Shown here: in pieces, positions 1-7,602 of the stretch
Layout of the letters: each line of letters begins with the position of its first letter
How positions within the stretch are numbered: position 1 is the first letter of the stretch
Assembly: GCA_022572105.1 (NCBI GenBank)
Contig: JACZWN010000029.1
Coordinates: forward strand, 1-21,376
Reading direction: 5' to 3'
DNA: 21,376 nt
Source of the DNA: Pseudomonadota bacterium
Lineage (GTDB): Bacteria > Pseudomonadota > Alphaproteobacteria > Kiloniellales > J153
Translations under genes and position numbers: made by a program
Notes under the pieces: model-generated
Told to the model about the DNA's origin: nothing
Database searches by the model: none
What the model saw: the letters and a program-made list of their open reading frames with translations, nothing else

Positions 1-728
1 GTCTGGGCGCCCATCTCGGCCTCACCCGCCGGTCCGGTGCCAGCGAGCTCACCGGCGGAATCGAGCACCGGAACGGGCGCCTCGAGGTGCACCTCGACCA
101 CGATGTCGTCTCGCCCCGGATCGGCGCGAGCGCGCGCGAACAGCGCACCCGCCTGGCCCTGGCGAGCGCACTGGTGTTCGCCGACGGCCATATCGCGGTG
201 TCGCGCCCGGTGGCCGACAGCTTCGCCCTCGTCGTGCCCCATCCCAACCTCGCGGGCCAGGTGATAGGGGTCGAGCCGAGCGGCGACTCCTACCTTGCCG
301 AGGTCGATTGGCTCGGGCCGGCGGTGGTGCCGAACCTAGCCTCCTACGAGCACAACACCCTGGCGATCGATGCCCCCGGCCTGCCGCTCGGGTACGACCT
401 GGGCAACGACCGGCCGGAACTCGTTCTCCCGTATCGCAGCGGCGCGGTGGTGCACGTCGGCACCGACGCCAGCGTGCTTCTCGACGGCATCCTCCAGGAC
501 GCGGACGGCGCGCCGCTCGCCTTGCAGGCGGGCGAGGTGCGCGCGCTCGACGCGCCCGAGCGCGAAGCGATCCCGTTCTTCACCAACCGCCGCGGACGGT
601 TCCGCGTCGGCGGGCTGCGGCCCGGCCGCTACGAGCTGTCGCTCTTTGCCGATCCCAAAGCCGGGCTCGGGGTTGAGATACCGGCCCAGACCGAGGGCCT
701 GTTCGACGTCGGGGTAATGAAGTTCTAG
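1..728 (+). CDS. Fimbrial outer-membrane usher (FimD/PapC/CsuD type), C-terminal part, 5' truncated
   Basis: The open frame enters from the left edge (first full codon at base 3) and ends with TAG after 241 visible residues, so the start lies outside the window. The product would be the outer-membrane pore that exports chaperone-bound pilus subunits and assembles them into a fibre. The visible part matches the end of an usher: the last beta-barrel strands (SALVFADGHIAVSRPV, roughly residues 55-70), then the plug-and-C-terminal-domain pattern with LPLGYDLGND, a GAVVHV strand and an IPFFTNRRGRFRVGGLRPGRYEL stretch broken into carboxypeptidase-like beta strands. A GTG at 87 is in frame but is clearly internal. 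The next gene begins 3 nt after the stop and encodes a spore-coat-U-domain subunit. This makes the archaic (sigma/Csu) usher class most likely. The periplasmic chaperone is presumably upstream. Family is confident; the exact subclass is inferred from neighbours. Confidence 0.88.
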   Translation, partial: LGAHLGLTRRSGASELTGGIEHRNGRLEVHLDHDVVSPRIGASAREQRTRLALASALVFADGHIAVSRPVADSFALVVPHPNLAGQVIGVEPSGDSYLAEVDWLGPAVVPNLASYEHNTLAIDAPGLPLGYDLGNDRPELVLPYRSGAVVHVGTDASVLLDGILQDADGAPLALQAGEVRALDAPEREAIPFFTNRRGRFRVGGLRPGRYELSLFADPKAGLGVEIPAQTEGLFDVGVMKF

Positions 729-731
729 CCC

Positions 732-1664
732 ATGCAAAGGATGACCCGGATAACGCTTTGGCGGCGCACGCATCTTCCGGCCGCTCTCGTCTTCGTCGGC
801 CTGGCGACCGGGGCACTCGAAGCCGGGGCTTGCGAGCTCCGTCTGGCCGGCCTCGCCAACGTCACCATCGCGCCTGGCTACAACCCCTTCGCGGCGGCGG
901 GGTCGAGCGAGACCAAGGGCTTCGAGGTTGTCCACCTGGGCGAGCCCTGCCCGTTCTTCGTGACTTTCTCGGTGGGTACGGGCGGCGGTGGGCGCCGCGC
1001 CTTGCGCGGTCCGGCGGGCGGCCTCGGCTACGAGATCCACCGCTCCTCCCGGCGCGCCGATATCCTCGCGGCGCTGCCCGCGGCCCGGGACCGCAACCTG
1101 CTCTTGGGCGCGTTCGCTCGAGGGCAGGCGAAGCGCCAGTTCGATTACCACCTTTTCGTTGCGCCGGGGCAACTGGTATCGCCGGGCGGGTACCAGGACG
1201 CCGTAAGGGTCGCCGTCTACGAAGGCGACCTGACCAGTTACCGCCTGGCCGACACCCGCACGGTCAAGGTCCGCACGCGGGTGGCCGCGGTCGTCGAGGT
1301 CTCCCTGATCGACGGCGGCGGCCGGCGCGACCTCGCGGGCGCCCGGTCGGTTCTCGACTTCGGCCGGCTCACGACCGGCAAAACCAAGCACTTCCGGATC
1401 GACGTGAAGACCAACAGCGGCTACGACATCGCCCTCGAATCCGAGAATCGGGGCGTTCTGCGCCTGGCGGACGCGGCTCAGTCGAGTAGCGTCCCCTATA
1501 CCTTGTCGCTCGACGGGCTGGCGCTCGATCTCGGCTCGGCCGTGTCCCTGCCTTTCTCCACGGCCAGACCCAGTCACCGCTTCGCCGTCACCATCGGCCG
1601 AATCGGCAACGCGCTCAGCGGCCGCTACCAGGACAACATTCTGGTGACCGTCACCGCTCGGTGA
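732..1664 (+). CDS. Two-domain spore coat protein U (SCPU) protein, probable tip adhesin (CsuE-like)
   Basis: This 310-residue secreted protein has an N-terminal signal peptide (basic start, hydrophobic LPAALVFVGLATGAL, cleavage near EAGA-C, about residue 33). It is followed by two related beta-rich domains, about residues 34-175 and 185-310. The second ends with the SCPU signature GRYQDNILVTV, the last strand of the incomplete immunoglobulin fold. Ordinary SCPU pilins are about 150-180 residues. A double-length protein directly behind the usher matches the two-domain tip adhesin of Csu-type pili, where one domain binds the surface and the other joins the fibre by donor-strand exchange. It starts 3 nt after the usher stop, so translation is probably coupled; no strong Shine-Dalgarno is seen, and an ATG at 741 is an alternative start. 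The adhesin role is inferred from architecture and position. Confidence 0.82.
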   Translation: MQRMTRITLWRRTHLPAALVFVGLATGALEAGACELRLAGLANVTIAPGYNPFAAAGSSETKGFEVVHLGEPCPFFVTFSVGTGGGGRRALRGPAGGLGYEIHRSSRRADILAALPAARDRNLLLGAFARGQAKRQFDYHLFVAPGQLVSPGGYQDAVRVAVYEGDLTSYRLADTRTVKVRTRVAAVVEVSLIDGGGRRDLAGARSVLDFGRLTTGKTKHFRIDVKTNSGYDIALESENRGVLRLADAAQSSSVPYTLSLDGLALDLGSAVSLPFSTARPSHRFAVTIGRIGNALSGRYQDNILVTVTAR

Positions 1665-1882
1665 GCCCGGGCGCCGGACCGAGCGCCTTCGTGCCCGTGT
1701 CCTAAAATCAACGCTCCTTGGTATAAGCCCCTTTTAAGACTCGATGGGCGAGAATCCGCGCCGCGGGCGAACCGGCGGCGATTCGCGACGTATTAATACA
1801 AATCCAGGATCATGGCGATACAGAGGGCGGCTAGCCTCGATGCTGTTGCCGAGCGATCGAACCGGTTGCCATCGGGACTCTC

Positions 1883-1912
1883 ACGGGGATTTCGGGCACG
1901 GGGATTTCGGGC
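1883..1912 (+). repeat. Perfect tandem duplication of a 15-bp unit just before a pilin start codon
   Basis: The unit ACGGGGATTTCGGGC occurs twice head to tail (1883-1897 and 1898-1912), ending 3 nt before the ATG of the minor pilin. No good Shine-Dalgarno is present between the repeat and the start codon, so the repeat occupies the ribosome-loading region. Confidence 0.8.
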
Positions 1913-1915
1913 GTA

Positions 1916-2383
1916 ATGAAACCAAGTGGGCGAACGGCGTTGAGCGCTCTGATCGGTATAACCGGGGCCGTGCTCGGCGCATCGGCCGCGCTCGCCGGCG
2001 AGGTCGAGCGGCTTCGGATCGAGGCCGTCGTACCGGTACGCTGCGGGATCGAGGTCACGCACCACAGCGTCACTTTGGACCTCGCGGTTGGGTTCGACCG
2101 GGCCCGGGTCGCGACGATCGCGGAAAGCTGCAACAGCCCGTCGGGATACACCCTGACTTTCAACTCCGCCTCCGCGGGCGCGCTGGTACGCGGCGGTGTC
2201 GCCGTCCACTACGACGCCCATTACGGCGCCGAGGCCATGGCCTTGGACGAGCCGGTCGTGCTCGGGCGGGCCGGTCCCGCCTTCGGCGTCCGGCACGACT
2301 TCGCGGTCAGCGCCCCGGCCGTGTCCGGGCTCCCGTCCGGCACCTATCAGGACACCGTCACCATCACAATCGCCGCGCGCTAG
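1916..2383 (+). CDS. SCPU-domain pilus subunit (minor pilin, CsuA/CsuB-like)
   Basis: A 155-residue secreted subunit. The signal peptide covers about residues 1-27 (LSALIGITGAVLGASAALAG). The mature chain has the SCPU fold pattern: cysteines at about 43 and 71 (VRCGIEV and AESCNSPSGYTLTFNSA) and the C-terminal strand GTYQDTVTITIAAR that donates to or accepts a neighbour in donor-strand exchange. It shares the ESCN...GYT.T..SA.AG pattern with the pilin at 2699, so the two are paralogues. The ATG at 1916 is preceded by a tandem repeat and has no clear Shine-Dalgarno. The upstream gap (1665-1915) holds a TATAAG at 1722-1727 and a GTATTAATAC palindrome at 1790-1799, but no convincing promoter. 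It lies 251 bp after the tip-adhesin gene and may still be in that operon. A minor-pilin role is inferred because the next gene has the strong dedicated promoter. Confidence 0.85.
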   Translation: MKPSGRTALSALIGITGAVLGASAALAGEVERLRIEAVVPVRCGIEVTHHSVTLDLAVGFDRARVATIAESCNSPSGYTLTFNSASAGALVRGGVAVHYDAHYGAEAMALDEPVVLGRAGPAFGVRHDFAVSAPAVSGLPSGTYQDTVTITIAAR

Positions 2384-2443
2384 ATAGCGATCCGCGGGCT
2401 CGCGCCGGCGCTGCTTACAATTTGAAAGGTTCTCCAGCGCTGT

Positions 2444-2461
2444 GTCGCAATATGCAGCGAC
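2444..2461 (+). promoter_or_regulatory. Dyad GTCGC-N8-GCGAC, candidate upstream activator site
   Basis: Five-base perfect arms separated by 8 nt lie about 140 bp upstream of the sigma-54 promoter of the major pilin, within the usual range for enhancer-binding-protein sites. An AT-rich stretch (about 2543-2570) sits between dyad and promoter and could favour DNA bending. The arms are short, so this is only a candidate. Apart from this and the promoter I see nothing else in the 309-bp gap 2384-2692. Confidence 0.35.
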
Positions 2462-2599
2462 GCCCGCGATCCAAGGGCGCGCCGATCGCTCGCCGGCGCC
2501 CCGGAGACGTTTCACTCGGCGCCGGATCACCTGATAACTCGTTGAAATATCGCAATTTATTTTATTTTTCCCGGTGTTCGGAGGGGACTCCCGGACCTT

Positions 2600-2614
2600 T
2601 GGCACGGCGGTTGC
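2600..2614 (+). promoter_or_regulatory. Sigma-54 (RpoN) -24/-12 promoter of the major pilin gene
   Basis: TGGCACGGCGGTTGC matches the sigma-54 consensus TGGCACG-N4-TTGC at every defined base, with the invariant GG and GC correctly spaced. It predicts transcription from about 2626 and a leader of about 70 nt before the pilin start at 2699. It lies in a noncoding gap and points at a highly expressed type of gene. RpoN control of this pilin is inferred from the match. Confidence 0.8.
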
Positions 2615-2698
2615 GTTATCCAGGGCGAGGCCTTGGATTGGACGATACGGCCATCCACGGAGTTCGGAAGCACACTGGATAACAAGGGAGTTATGACC

Positions 2699-3202
2699 AT
2701 GACCCGTCTACCTTCGAAAGACCTGAAGAAGTTTCTCCTGGCGAGCGTCGTCGCCGTTGGATTCGCCCTCACCGCCGGGCCGTCGTTGGCCGCTACCAGC
2801 GACACCATCCAACTGAGCAGCACGGTCGCCCAGGACTGCAGCATCACCGTCGCCAACAAGGACGGCGTTCTGGACATCGTTGCCGGCACCACCAACAAGA
2901 AGATCGCCGACATCACCGAGAGCTGCAACGAGACGGCCGGCTACACCATCACGATCTCCTCGGCGAACGCCGGCAATCTGGAAGGCACGGGCGCGCTCGC
3001 GGGCAACGCCGGCGCCTCGGTCGACTACGCCGTCTCCTACGACACCGTCTCGGCCGCCGACCTGGCGACCAACGCGACCCTGGCCCGCAGCGGCGCCGTG
3101 TTCGGTTCCGCGAACGGCTTGTACGTGACCGTCGGCGGCAGCAGCACGCGCCTGGCCGGTTCCTACGAGGACACCATCACGGTGAGCATCGCGGCCAACT
3201 GA
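2699..3202 (+). CDS. SCPU-domain pilin, likely major subunit (CsuA/B-like)
   Basis: A 167-residue secreted pilin. The start at 2699 is chosen because AAGGGAG (2684-2690) lies 8 nt upstream; an ATG at 2693 in the same frame is only 2 nt from that site. The signal peptide runs to about residue 31 (LASVVAVGFALTAGPSLAA). The mature part is rich in Thr, Ser, Ala and Gly, has a single pair of cysteines in QDCSITV and TESCNETAGYT, and ends in GSYEDTITVSIAAN, the SCPU terminal strand. Low charge and small residues fit a fibre-forming subunit. It has its own sigma-54 promoter and a strong terminator at 3293-3316, so it is probably a single-gene transcript made in excess of the usher operon. The major-subunit role is inferred from this arrangement. 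Confidence 0.87.
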   Translation: MTRLPSKDLKKFLLASVVAVGFALTAGPSLAATSDTIQLSSTVAQDCSITVANKDGVLDIVAGTTNKKIADITESCNETAGYTITISSANAGNLEGTGALAGNAGASVDYAVSYDTVSAADLATNATLARSGAVFGSANGLYVTVGGSSTRLAGSYEDTITVSIAAN

Positions 3203-3292
3203 CGCGGTGATCATGTCATTCTTGCCGGTGCCCGAGTGATCAAGGTGTAGCGGACCAGGAATGACCTCGAGTCGGAGCACGTGAGTAAATGG

Positions 3293-3316
3293 GAAAGGCC
3301 CCCGCGGGGGCCTTTC
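3293..3316. terminator. Perfect GC-rich palindrome, probable bidirectional terminator
   Basis: A 24-bp perfect palindrome forms an 11-bp stem (GAAAGGCCCCC with its complement) around a 2-nt centre; as RNA it would be a very stable hairpin with A and U flanks. It lies between the convergent pilin gene (ends 3202) and hybrid kinase (ends 3376). No long T tract follows on either side beyond the TTTC of the stem itself. Confidence 0.75.
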
Positions 3317-3375
3317 TCCGTTCCGTGGTTCTCGGCTTGATTCGTTTGTTGGACGGGTCCCCGCGGAGCGGCGGC

Positions 3376-6300
3376 CTAACTCGTCCCGTCGATGTTCCGA
3401 AGATAATCGTCGAGCGCCGCGGCCGACGCCGCGATCGCCTCGGGCAGGGCCTCGGCCAGGCGCAAGGCGCGCGCCCTGTCCTTTTGGCGGCACGCCGCCT
3501 CCACCTCTCTCGCCAGGTCGTGTACCCGGAGCGCGCCGAAAGTAAATGCGCTGCTGCCCAGCGCATGGGTCTCTTGCTCGAGGGTCTCGAGGTCGCGCCG
3601 CCTTGTCGCCTCGAGGATTTTCTCCCGTCGCGCGCCTGCGTCCGCCAGGAACGAGCGTATGAGGTCCGGCAACACGGCCGGGTCCGTATCCGCGGCCAAC
3701 CGGCCGAGCGACATGATATCCAAATCCCGGTCGACGTCGCGCTCGGTCTTCGCCGGCGCGGCGGCCTCCCGGTCGGTGGCCTCTGGGCCGGCGCCCTTGC
3801 CGGTCCAGCGCTCGATCGCCTCGAGCATGACCTCGCGGGTCACCGGTTTGGTCAGGTAGTCGTTCATGCCAGCGGCAAGGATCTTCTCGCGATCGCCCTT
3901 CATGGCGTGCGCCGTCAGGGCGACGATCGGAATTTCCGCCTTTCCCTCCGGCAGGGACCGGATCGCGGCGGTGGCCGCCAGCCCGTCCATCTCCGGCATG
4001 GAGACGTCCATGAGCACGAGGTCATAGGGGAACCTCCGGACGGCCTCGACCGCCTCGGCCCCGTCGCCGACCGTATCCACCTGGTGGCCGGCCCGTTCGA
4101 GCGACACCTTCGCGACCAGGCTGTTGGTCGGGTTGTCCTCGGCCAGAAGGATCCGCACCCGACGCGCGACGGCGCGCCCTTCGACGAACCTTTCGGACGG
4201 CTCCGGCCTGACGGCCTCGGGCGCCACCGTTCCCAGTTCGACGTCGAACCAGAACCGGCTGCCGTCGCCGGACGCGCTCGAGAACCCAATCTCGCCGCCC
4301 ATCATCTCAACCAGCCGCTTGCAGATGACCAACCCCAGGCCGGTACCGCCGAACTTCCGCGTATAGGACGGGTCCAGCGTGCTGAACGGACTGAACAGCT
4401 CGTCTTGCTGGCTTTGCGCGATGCCGACACCGGTGTCGGCGACTTCGAAATGCAACCGCGCCCGCCCCCGCGCCATTTCGACCCCGGTCACGGCGATCGA
4501 CACGCCGCCTTCCTCGGTGAACTTGACGGCGTTGTCCGCGAGGTTCAGCAGGACCTGGCGGATGCGTCCCGGGTCTCCCAAGAGGTAGCGGGGCGCGTCC
4601 GGCGCGATCTCGGCGCTCAGGCCGATGCCTTTGGCTTGGGCGCGCGGGGTAAGCACCTCGACCACGCTGTCGATCAGATCGGGCAGGGCGAAGCCGGTTT
4701 TCTCGAACTGGAGTTTCCCGGCCTCGATTTTCGAGAAATCGAGCACGTCGTTGATGATCTCGAGCAGGCTTTCCGCCGAGTGACGGGCGCTGCTCACGTA
4801 GGCTTCTTGCTCGGTTCCCAGCTCCATGTCCTGCAGCAGGCCCAAGAGCCCGAGCACCCCATTCAAGGGCGTGCGGATCTCGTGGCTCATGACGGCCAGG
4901 AACTCGGCCTTGGACCGGTTGGCGGCCTCCGCCTGCTCCTTGGCCAAGCGAAGCGCCTCCTCGGCCGCCTTGCGCTCGGTGATGTCGCGGAAGACGACGA
5001 CCGCGCCGGCCAATTCGCCGTTTTCCCGAATCGGCGTACTGACATACTCGACCGGGAAGCTGCTGCCATCCTTGCGCCAGAACACCTCGTCGGCGACGTG
5101 ATGGACCTTGCCGTCCTTGAACGTGGCGTAGATCGGGCACTCGTCCCTTGGATAGGGACTACCGTCGGGCCTCGAATGATGCAGGATGTCGTGTTGCGGC
5201 TCGCCGATCAGGTCCTCGACGTCCCAGCCGATCATGCGTGCGGCCGCCGGATTGACGAAGGTGGTCAGACCGCGCGAATCCAGGCCATAGATGCCTTCGC
5301 CCGCGGAATTCAGGATCAATTCGTTCTGCCGGCGCAGACGGTCCAACATTTCCCGGGCGCTCGACCTCTCAGTGACGTCGCGTACCATGCCCACGAACAT
5401 GCGCCGGTCGCCGAGCCGGACTTCGCTGACCGCCAATTCCATCGGGAAGGTGGCGCCGTCCTTGCGCAGTCCGGTGACCTCCCGAACCGTGCCGATGATC
5501 TTCGCTCTGCCGGTCGCCAGGTACGCGCCAAGATAGTCCGCGTGCTCGCCGTGATAAGGTTCCGGCATCAGGCAATCGATATTCCTGCCGGTGACCTCGT
5601 CGGCCGCGTAGCCGAAGATTTGCTCTGCGGCCGGGTTGAGCGTCGATATCGAGCCGCTTTCGTCGATGGTGATGATGCCGTCGATCGCACCACTGATGAC
5701 CGCGTCGTAATGCGCTTCCCGGTCGCGCAGCTGCGCCCGGCTCTCTTCCCGCGCTTGCCAGGTCCCGGCCAGAAGATTGACCGAATCGCCAAGCTGCGCG
5801 AGTTCGCGCGCGGCATGACGCGGCAGCGAGAAGTCTTGCCGCAGGTTGCCTTCGGTCAGTTCGGTAAGCCGCCTCAGAATCCTTCTTATGGGCCGCAGCG
5901 CCAGCCAGTCGATCAGGGCCGTGAAGATGAGCATGACGACCAACAGCGACACCATGACGTAGACACGGGTCTTTTCGACGTGCGCCTCGACCTTCCGGTA
6001 GGCCGGCCCGACATCCCAATCGATGATCAAACGGCCGAACCTCTCCCCCCTGAACACGATGTCTTGGGAAAAAGTCAGCAAGGACGCAGGATCCGGCGCA
6101 CGATCGCGGACGAACCGGGCCAGACCGGCGCCGTCCTCGTTCTCGAAGGCGAGCGAGTGGATAGCGGGATTGTTCTCGATCACCTGTTCGATGATGGTCT
6201 CGAGCAGGGGCTGGTCCTCGGTGATCATCGCGTCGACCGAGACCGCCGCCAACAACGCGGCCGTCCGCCGGCTCTGCTCATGTATTTGTTGCTGAAGCTC

Positions 6301-6450
6301 GCTGGTCTCCAGCCATCTCTCCAACTCACCGAACAGGAGACCGATGATCAGGGCCGCGACCCCGAATCCCAGCAGCACCTGCCGGGACAGGGACCAGCGG
6401 CGATCACCCGTTCCTGACGTCGTTTGTTTTGCGAACTTCATCGCGCGCAA
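3376..6450 (-). CDS. Tripartite hybrid sensor histidine kinase, HAMP-PAS-PAS-HisKA-HATPase-REC-Hpt
   Basis: A 1024-residue inner-membrane kinase carrying a complete His-Asp-His relay. TM1 is about 23-41, a periplasmic sensor of about 120 residues follows, TM2 is about 163-185, then HAMP (about 185-240). PAS1 is about 245-365 and PAS2 about 370-495. HisKA has H523 in MSHEIRTPLN; HATPase has N640 and the boxes DTGVGI and GGTGLGL. REC (about 765-885) has acidic E771/D772, phospho-acceptor D815 and K868. Hpt (about 915-1015) has H962 in THALGSS. No cognate regulator is fused or adjacent; the Hpt could feed the nearby REC proteins. The start is uncertain: TTG at 6450 has GGAAGG 9 nt upstream, while ATG at 6441 (MKFAKQ) lacks a well-spaced site. 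It lies 179 bp behind the binding-protein gene, possibly co-transcribed. Signal unknown. Confidence 0.93.
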   Translation of the reverse strand: MRAMKFAKQTTSGTGDRRWSLSRQVLLGFGVAALIIGLLFGELERWLETSELQQQIHEQSRRTAALLAAVSVDAMITEDQPLLETIIEQVIENNPAIHSLAFENEDGAGLARFVRDRAPDPASLLTFSQDIVFRGERFGRLIIDWDVGPAYRKVEAHVEKTRVYVMVSLLVVMLIFTALIDWLALRPIRRILRRLTELTEGNLRQDFSLPRHAARELAQLGDSVNLLAGTWQAREESRAQLRDREAHYDAVISGAIDGIITIDESGSISTLNPAAEQIFGYAADEVTGRNIDCLMPEPYHGEHADYLGAYLATGRAKIIGTVREVTGLRKDGATFPMELAVSEVRLGDRRMFVGMVRDVTERSSAREMLDRLRRQNELILNSAGEGIYGLDSRGLTTFVNPAAARMIGWDVEDLIGEPQHDILHHSRPDGSPYPRDECPIYATFKDGKVHHVADEVFWRKDGSSFPVEYVSTPIRENGELAGAVVVFRDITERKAAEEALRLAKEQAEAANRSKAEFLAVMSHEIRTPLNGVLGLLGLLQDMELGTEQEAYVSSARHSAESLLEIINDVLDFSKIEAGKLQFEKTGFALPDLIDSVVEVLTPRAQAKGIGLSAEIAPDAPRYLLGDPGRIRQVLLNLADNAVKFTEEGGVSIAVTGVEMARGRARLHFEVADTGVGIAQSQQDELFSPFSTLDPSYTRKFGGTGLGLVICKRLVEMMGGEIGFSSASGDGSRFWFDVELGTVAPEAVRPEPSERFVEGRAVARRVRILLAEDNPTNSLVAKVSLERAGHQVDTVGDGAEAVEAVRRFPYDLVLMDVSMPEMDGLAATAAIRSLPEGKAEIPIVALTAHAMKGDREKILAAGMNDYLTKPVTREVMLEAIERWTGKGAGPEATDREAAAPAKTERDVDRDLDIMSLGRLAADTDPAVLPDLIRSFLADAGARREKILEATRRRDLETLEQETHALGSSAFTFGALRVHDLAREVEAACRQKDRARALRLAEALPEAIAASAAALDDYLRNIDGTS

Positions 6451-6459
6451 TCCGCTTTG

Positions 6460-6474
6460 CCTTCCCCCGGAAGG
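6460..6474 (-). promoter_or_regulatory. Small hairpin covering the likely Shine-Dalgarno of the hybrid kinase gene
   Basis: On the minus strand the sequence reads CCTTCC-GGG-GGAAGG, a 6-bp stem with a 3-nt loop. The 3' arm GGAAGG is the best ribosome-binding site for the kinase start at 6450. Pairing could limit translation. The rest of the 188-bp gap 6442-6629 holds another short hairpin (ACGGG-ACT-CCCGT near 6587) without a T run. Confidence 0.4.
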
Positions 6475-6629
6475 GAATCAAGCTATCGGCGGGGCCGGGA
6501 GAGGGCCGTGTGCCAAGGGGGCGCAGTGTGCCGAGGCGGCGGGTCCCCGGCAATAATTGTTTATCTCGGGTTCTCGCACCGGAACGGGACTCCCGTGCCT
6601 TTATGCCAACCGCCCACCATCGGCGCCTG

Positions 6630-7487
6630 TCATTCGAAGAAGCGGGCGTTGGACGCCATGGCCTTGCGAATCACCGCGTAGTCGTCGTCGCCGCCTTCGA
6701 GAAACCCGTCCTTTTTCAAGGCCTTCAAGGCGGCGGGGTCGCGCATCCGTAACAGGGCGGCGCGCAAGGCGGCGAAAACTTTCGGCGCCAAGCCGCCCCG
6801 GGCAATCCACGGCTTGGTCACGTTGGGGAACGAGGCGATGGCGCGAATCGGCACGCCCTTGGCGACGAGTTTCTTGAACGTCCCTTCCTTCAGTGCGCCG
6901 GCATCGAACCGCTTGCGCGCGACGGCGGCCCCGACCTTGTCATGGCGTCCGAGGTAATCGTAGACGGCCAAGTCTTTCGCCCGGATGCCGTGGCGGAGCA
7001 GGAAGAGCTGCGAGAGGTAGCGTCCGATCGTCGAGCGGCTGTTGCCGAAGGCGAACGACTTCCCGCGCAGGTCCTCCACCGCGCGGATCGGACTCTCCTC
7101 GGCCACGCAAATGATGCCGTAGAAGACCTTGGTCCCTTTCTCGCTTTCCACCGAGAGGATTCGCAGCTCCGGATTCCGCTCCTTCGCCAGGACGTAGGAA
7201 GCCGGGCCGAAGCGCGCGAAATCGACCGCGCCGGTGACCAGGTCCTCGATGCCCGCCTCGTAATCGCCCGCGACATGCATCTTTATGTGGACCGGTTCCC
7301 CCAGTTCGCCACTCATCGATGCCTCCAGGGCATCGAGGACCGGCCGGAACTTCCGAACCATTTCGGTCGGCTTGTCCGACACGTAGACGCCGAACTTGAG
7401 GTCCACATCTGCCCGGGCCGGAAAAATCCCGGCGGCGAGCGCCAGGAACAAGGGCGCAAGAAGACAAGGCGTGGCGGCTTTGCCCAT
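6630..7487 (-). CDS. PhnD-like periplasmic phosphate/phosphonate-family binding protein
   Basis: A 285-residue exported protein of the type II solute-binding fold used by phosphate/phosphite/phosphonate ABC importers. The signal peptide is about 1-26 (PLFLALAAGIFPARA). Family motifs visible are FGPASYVLA (about 93-101), GKSFAFGNSRSTIGRYL (about 142-158, the ligand-loop Ser/Thr motif) and DAGALKEGTFKKL (about 195-207). Start at 7487 is supported by GGAG 7 nt upstream and by the signal peptide. No permease or ATPase gene is next to it. Instead it is followed by one hybrid kinase and faces another across a divergent promoter, so a sensing role, presenting a ligand to a kinase, is as likely as transport. 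A sigma-54 promoter lies about 32 nt upstream of the start in transcript terms. Ligand identity cannot be read from the sequence. Confidence 0.85.
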   Translation of the reverse strand: MGKAATPCLLAPLFLALAAGIFPARADVDLKFGVYVSDKPTEMVRKFRPVLDALEASMSGELGEPVHIKMHVAGDYEAGIEDLVTGAVDFARFGPASYVLAKERNPELRILSVESEKGTKVFYGIICVAEESPIRAVEDLRGKSFAFGNSRSTIGRYLSQLFLLRHGIRAKDLAVYDYLGRHDKVGAAVARKRFDAGALKEGTFKKLVAKGVPIRAIASFPNVTKPWIARGGLAPKVFAALRAALLRMRDPAALKALKKDGFLEGGDDDYAVIRKAMASNARFFE

Positions 7488-7530
7488 GGTTGAGCTCCGA
7501 TCGTAGAAAGCTGATTTCCCACCTGGAGTA

Positions 7531-7545
7531 GCAAGGCGCGTGCCA
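7531..7545 (-). promoter_or_regulatory. Sigma-54 promoter of the PhnD-like gene (minus strand)
   Basis: On the minus strand the sequence is TGGCACGCGCCTTGC, matching TGGCACG-N4-TTGC at every defined base. The predicted start is near 7519, giving a leader of about 32 nt that includes the GGAG ribosome site of the binding-protein gene. It is an exact inverted copy of the plus-strand promoter at 7603-7617. Confidence 0.8.
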
Positions 7546-7585
7546 CGGCATGACGCCGGCCCAACCCGGTGAATTGCGGAACCCG

Positions 7586-7599
7586 GTTCGCGGGCGAAC
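7586..7599. promoter_or_regulatory. Inverted repeat between the divergent sigma-54 promoters
   Basis: GTTCGC-GG-GCGAAC is a perfect 6-bp-arm dyad lying in the 57 bp between the two sigma-54 promoters, just before the -24 element of the plus promoter. A second small dyad, CGGC-N5-GCCG, is at 7546-7558. Either could bind a regulator. This is inferred from symmetry and position only. Confidence 0.4.
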
Positions 7600-7602
7600 A
7601 AT

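Noticed and set aside
1790..1799. GTATTAATAC palindrome upstream of the minor pilin
   Set aside because: A 10-bp palindrome alone is weak, with no second copy and no promoter nearby to place it as an operator.
1895..1909. GGGCACGGGGATTTC, resembling a sigma-54 element before the minor pilin
   Set aside because: The invariant GC at -12 is TC, and the predicted start would fall at about 1920, inside the coding sequence. It is a by-product of the 15-bp repeat.
1744..2682. Long plus-strand frame spanning the minor pilin region
   Set aside because: The product is Arg/Gly-rich low-complexity sequence out of frame with the clear SCPU subunit at 1916-2383, and it runs through the sigma-54 promoter.
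3208..3240. Two TGATCA hexamers after the major pilin
   Set aside because: A six-base palindrome repeated twice is expected by chance and matches no recognised site here.
3289..6417. A 1042-codon open frame on the plus strand opposite the tripartite hybrid kinase
   Set aside because: It is a GC-rich antisense shadow: the minus-strand frame carries complete HAMP, PAS, HisKA, HATPase, REC and Hpt motifs, while the plus product is Arg/Asp/His/Gln-rich with no domain.
6505..6535. TTGGCACAC and CGGCACAC on the minus strand before the hybrid kinase, checked as sigma-54 promoters
   Set aside because: Neither has the -12 TTGC at the required spacing.
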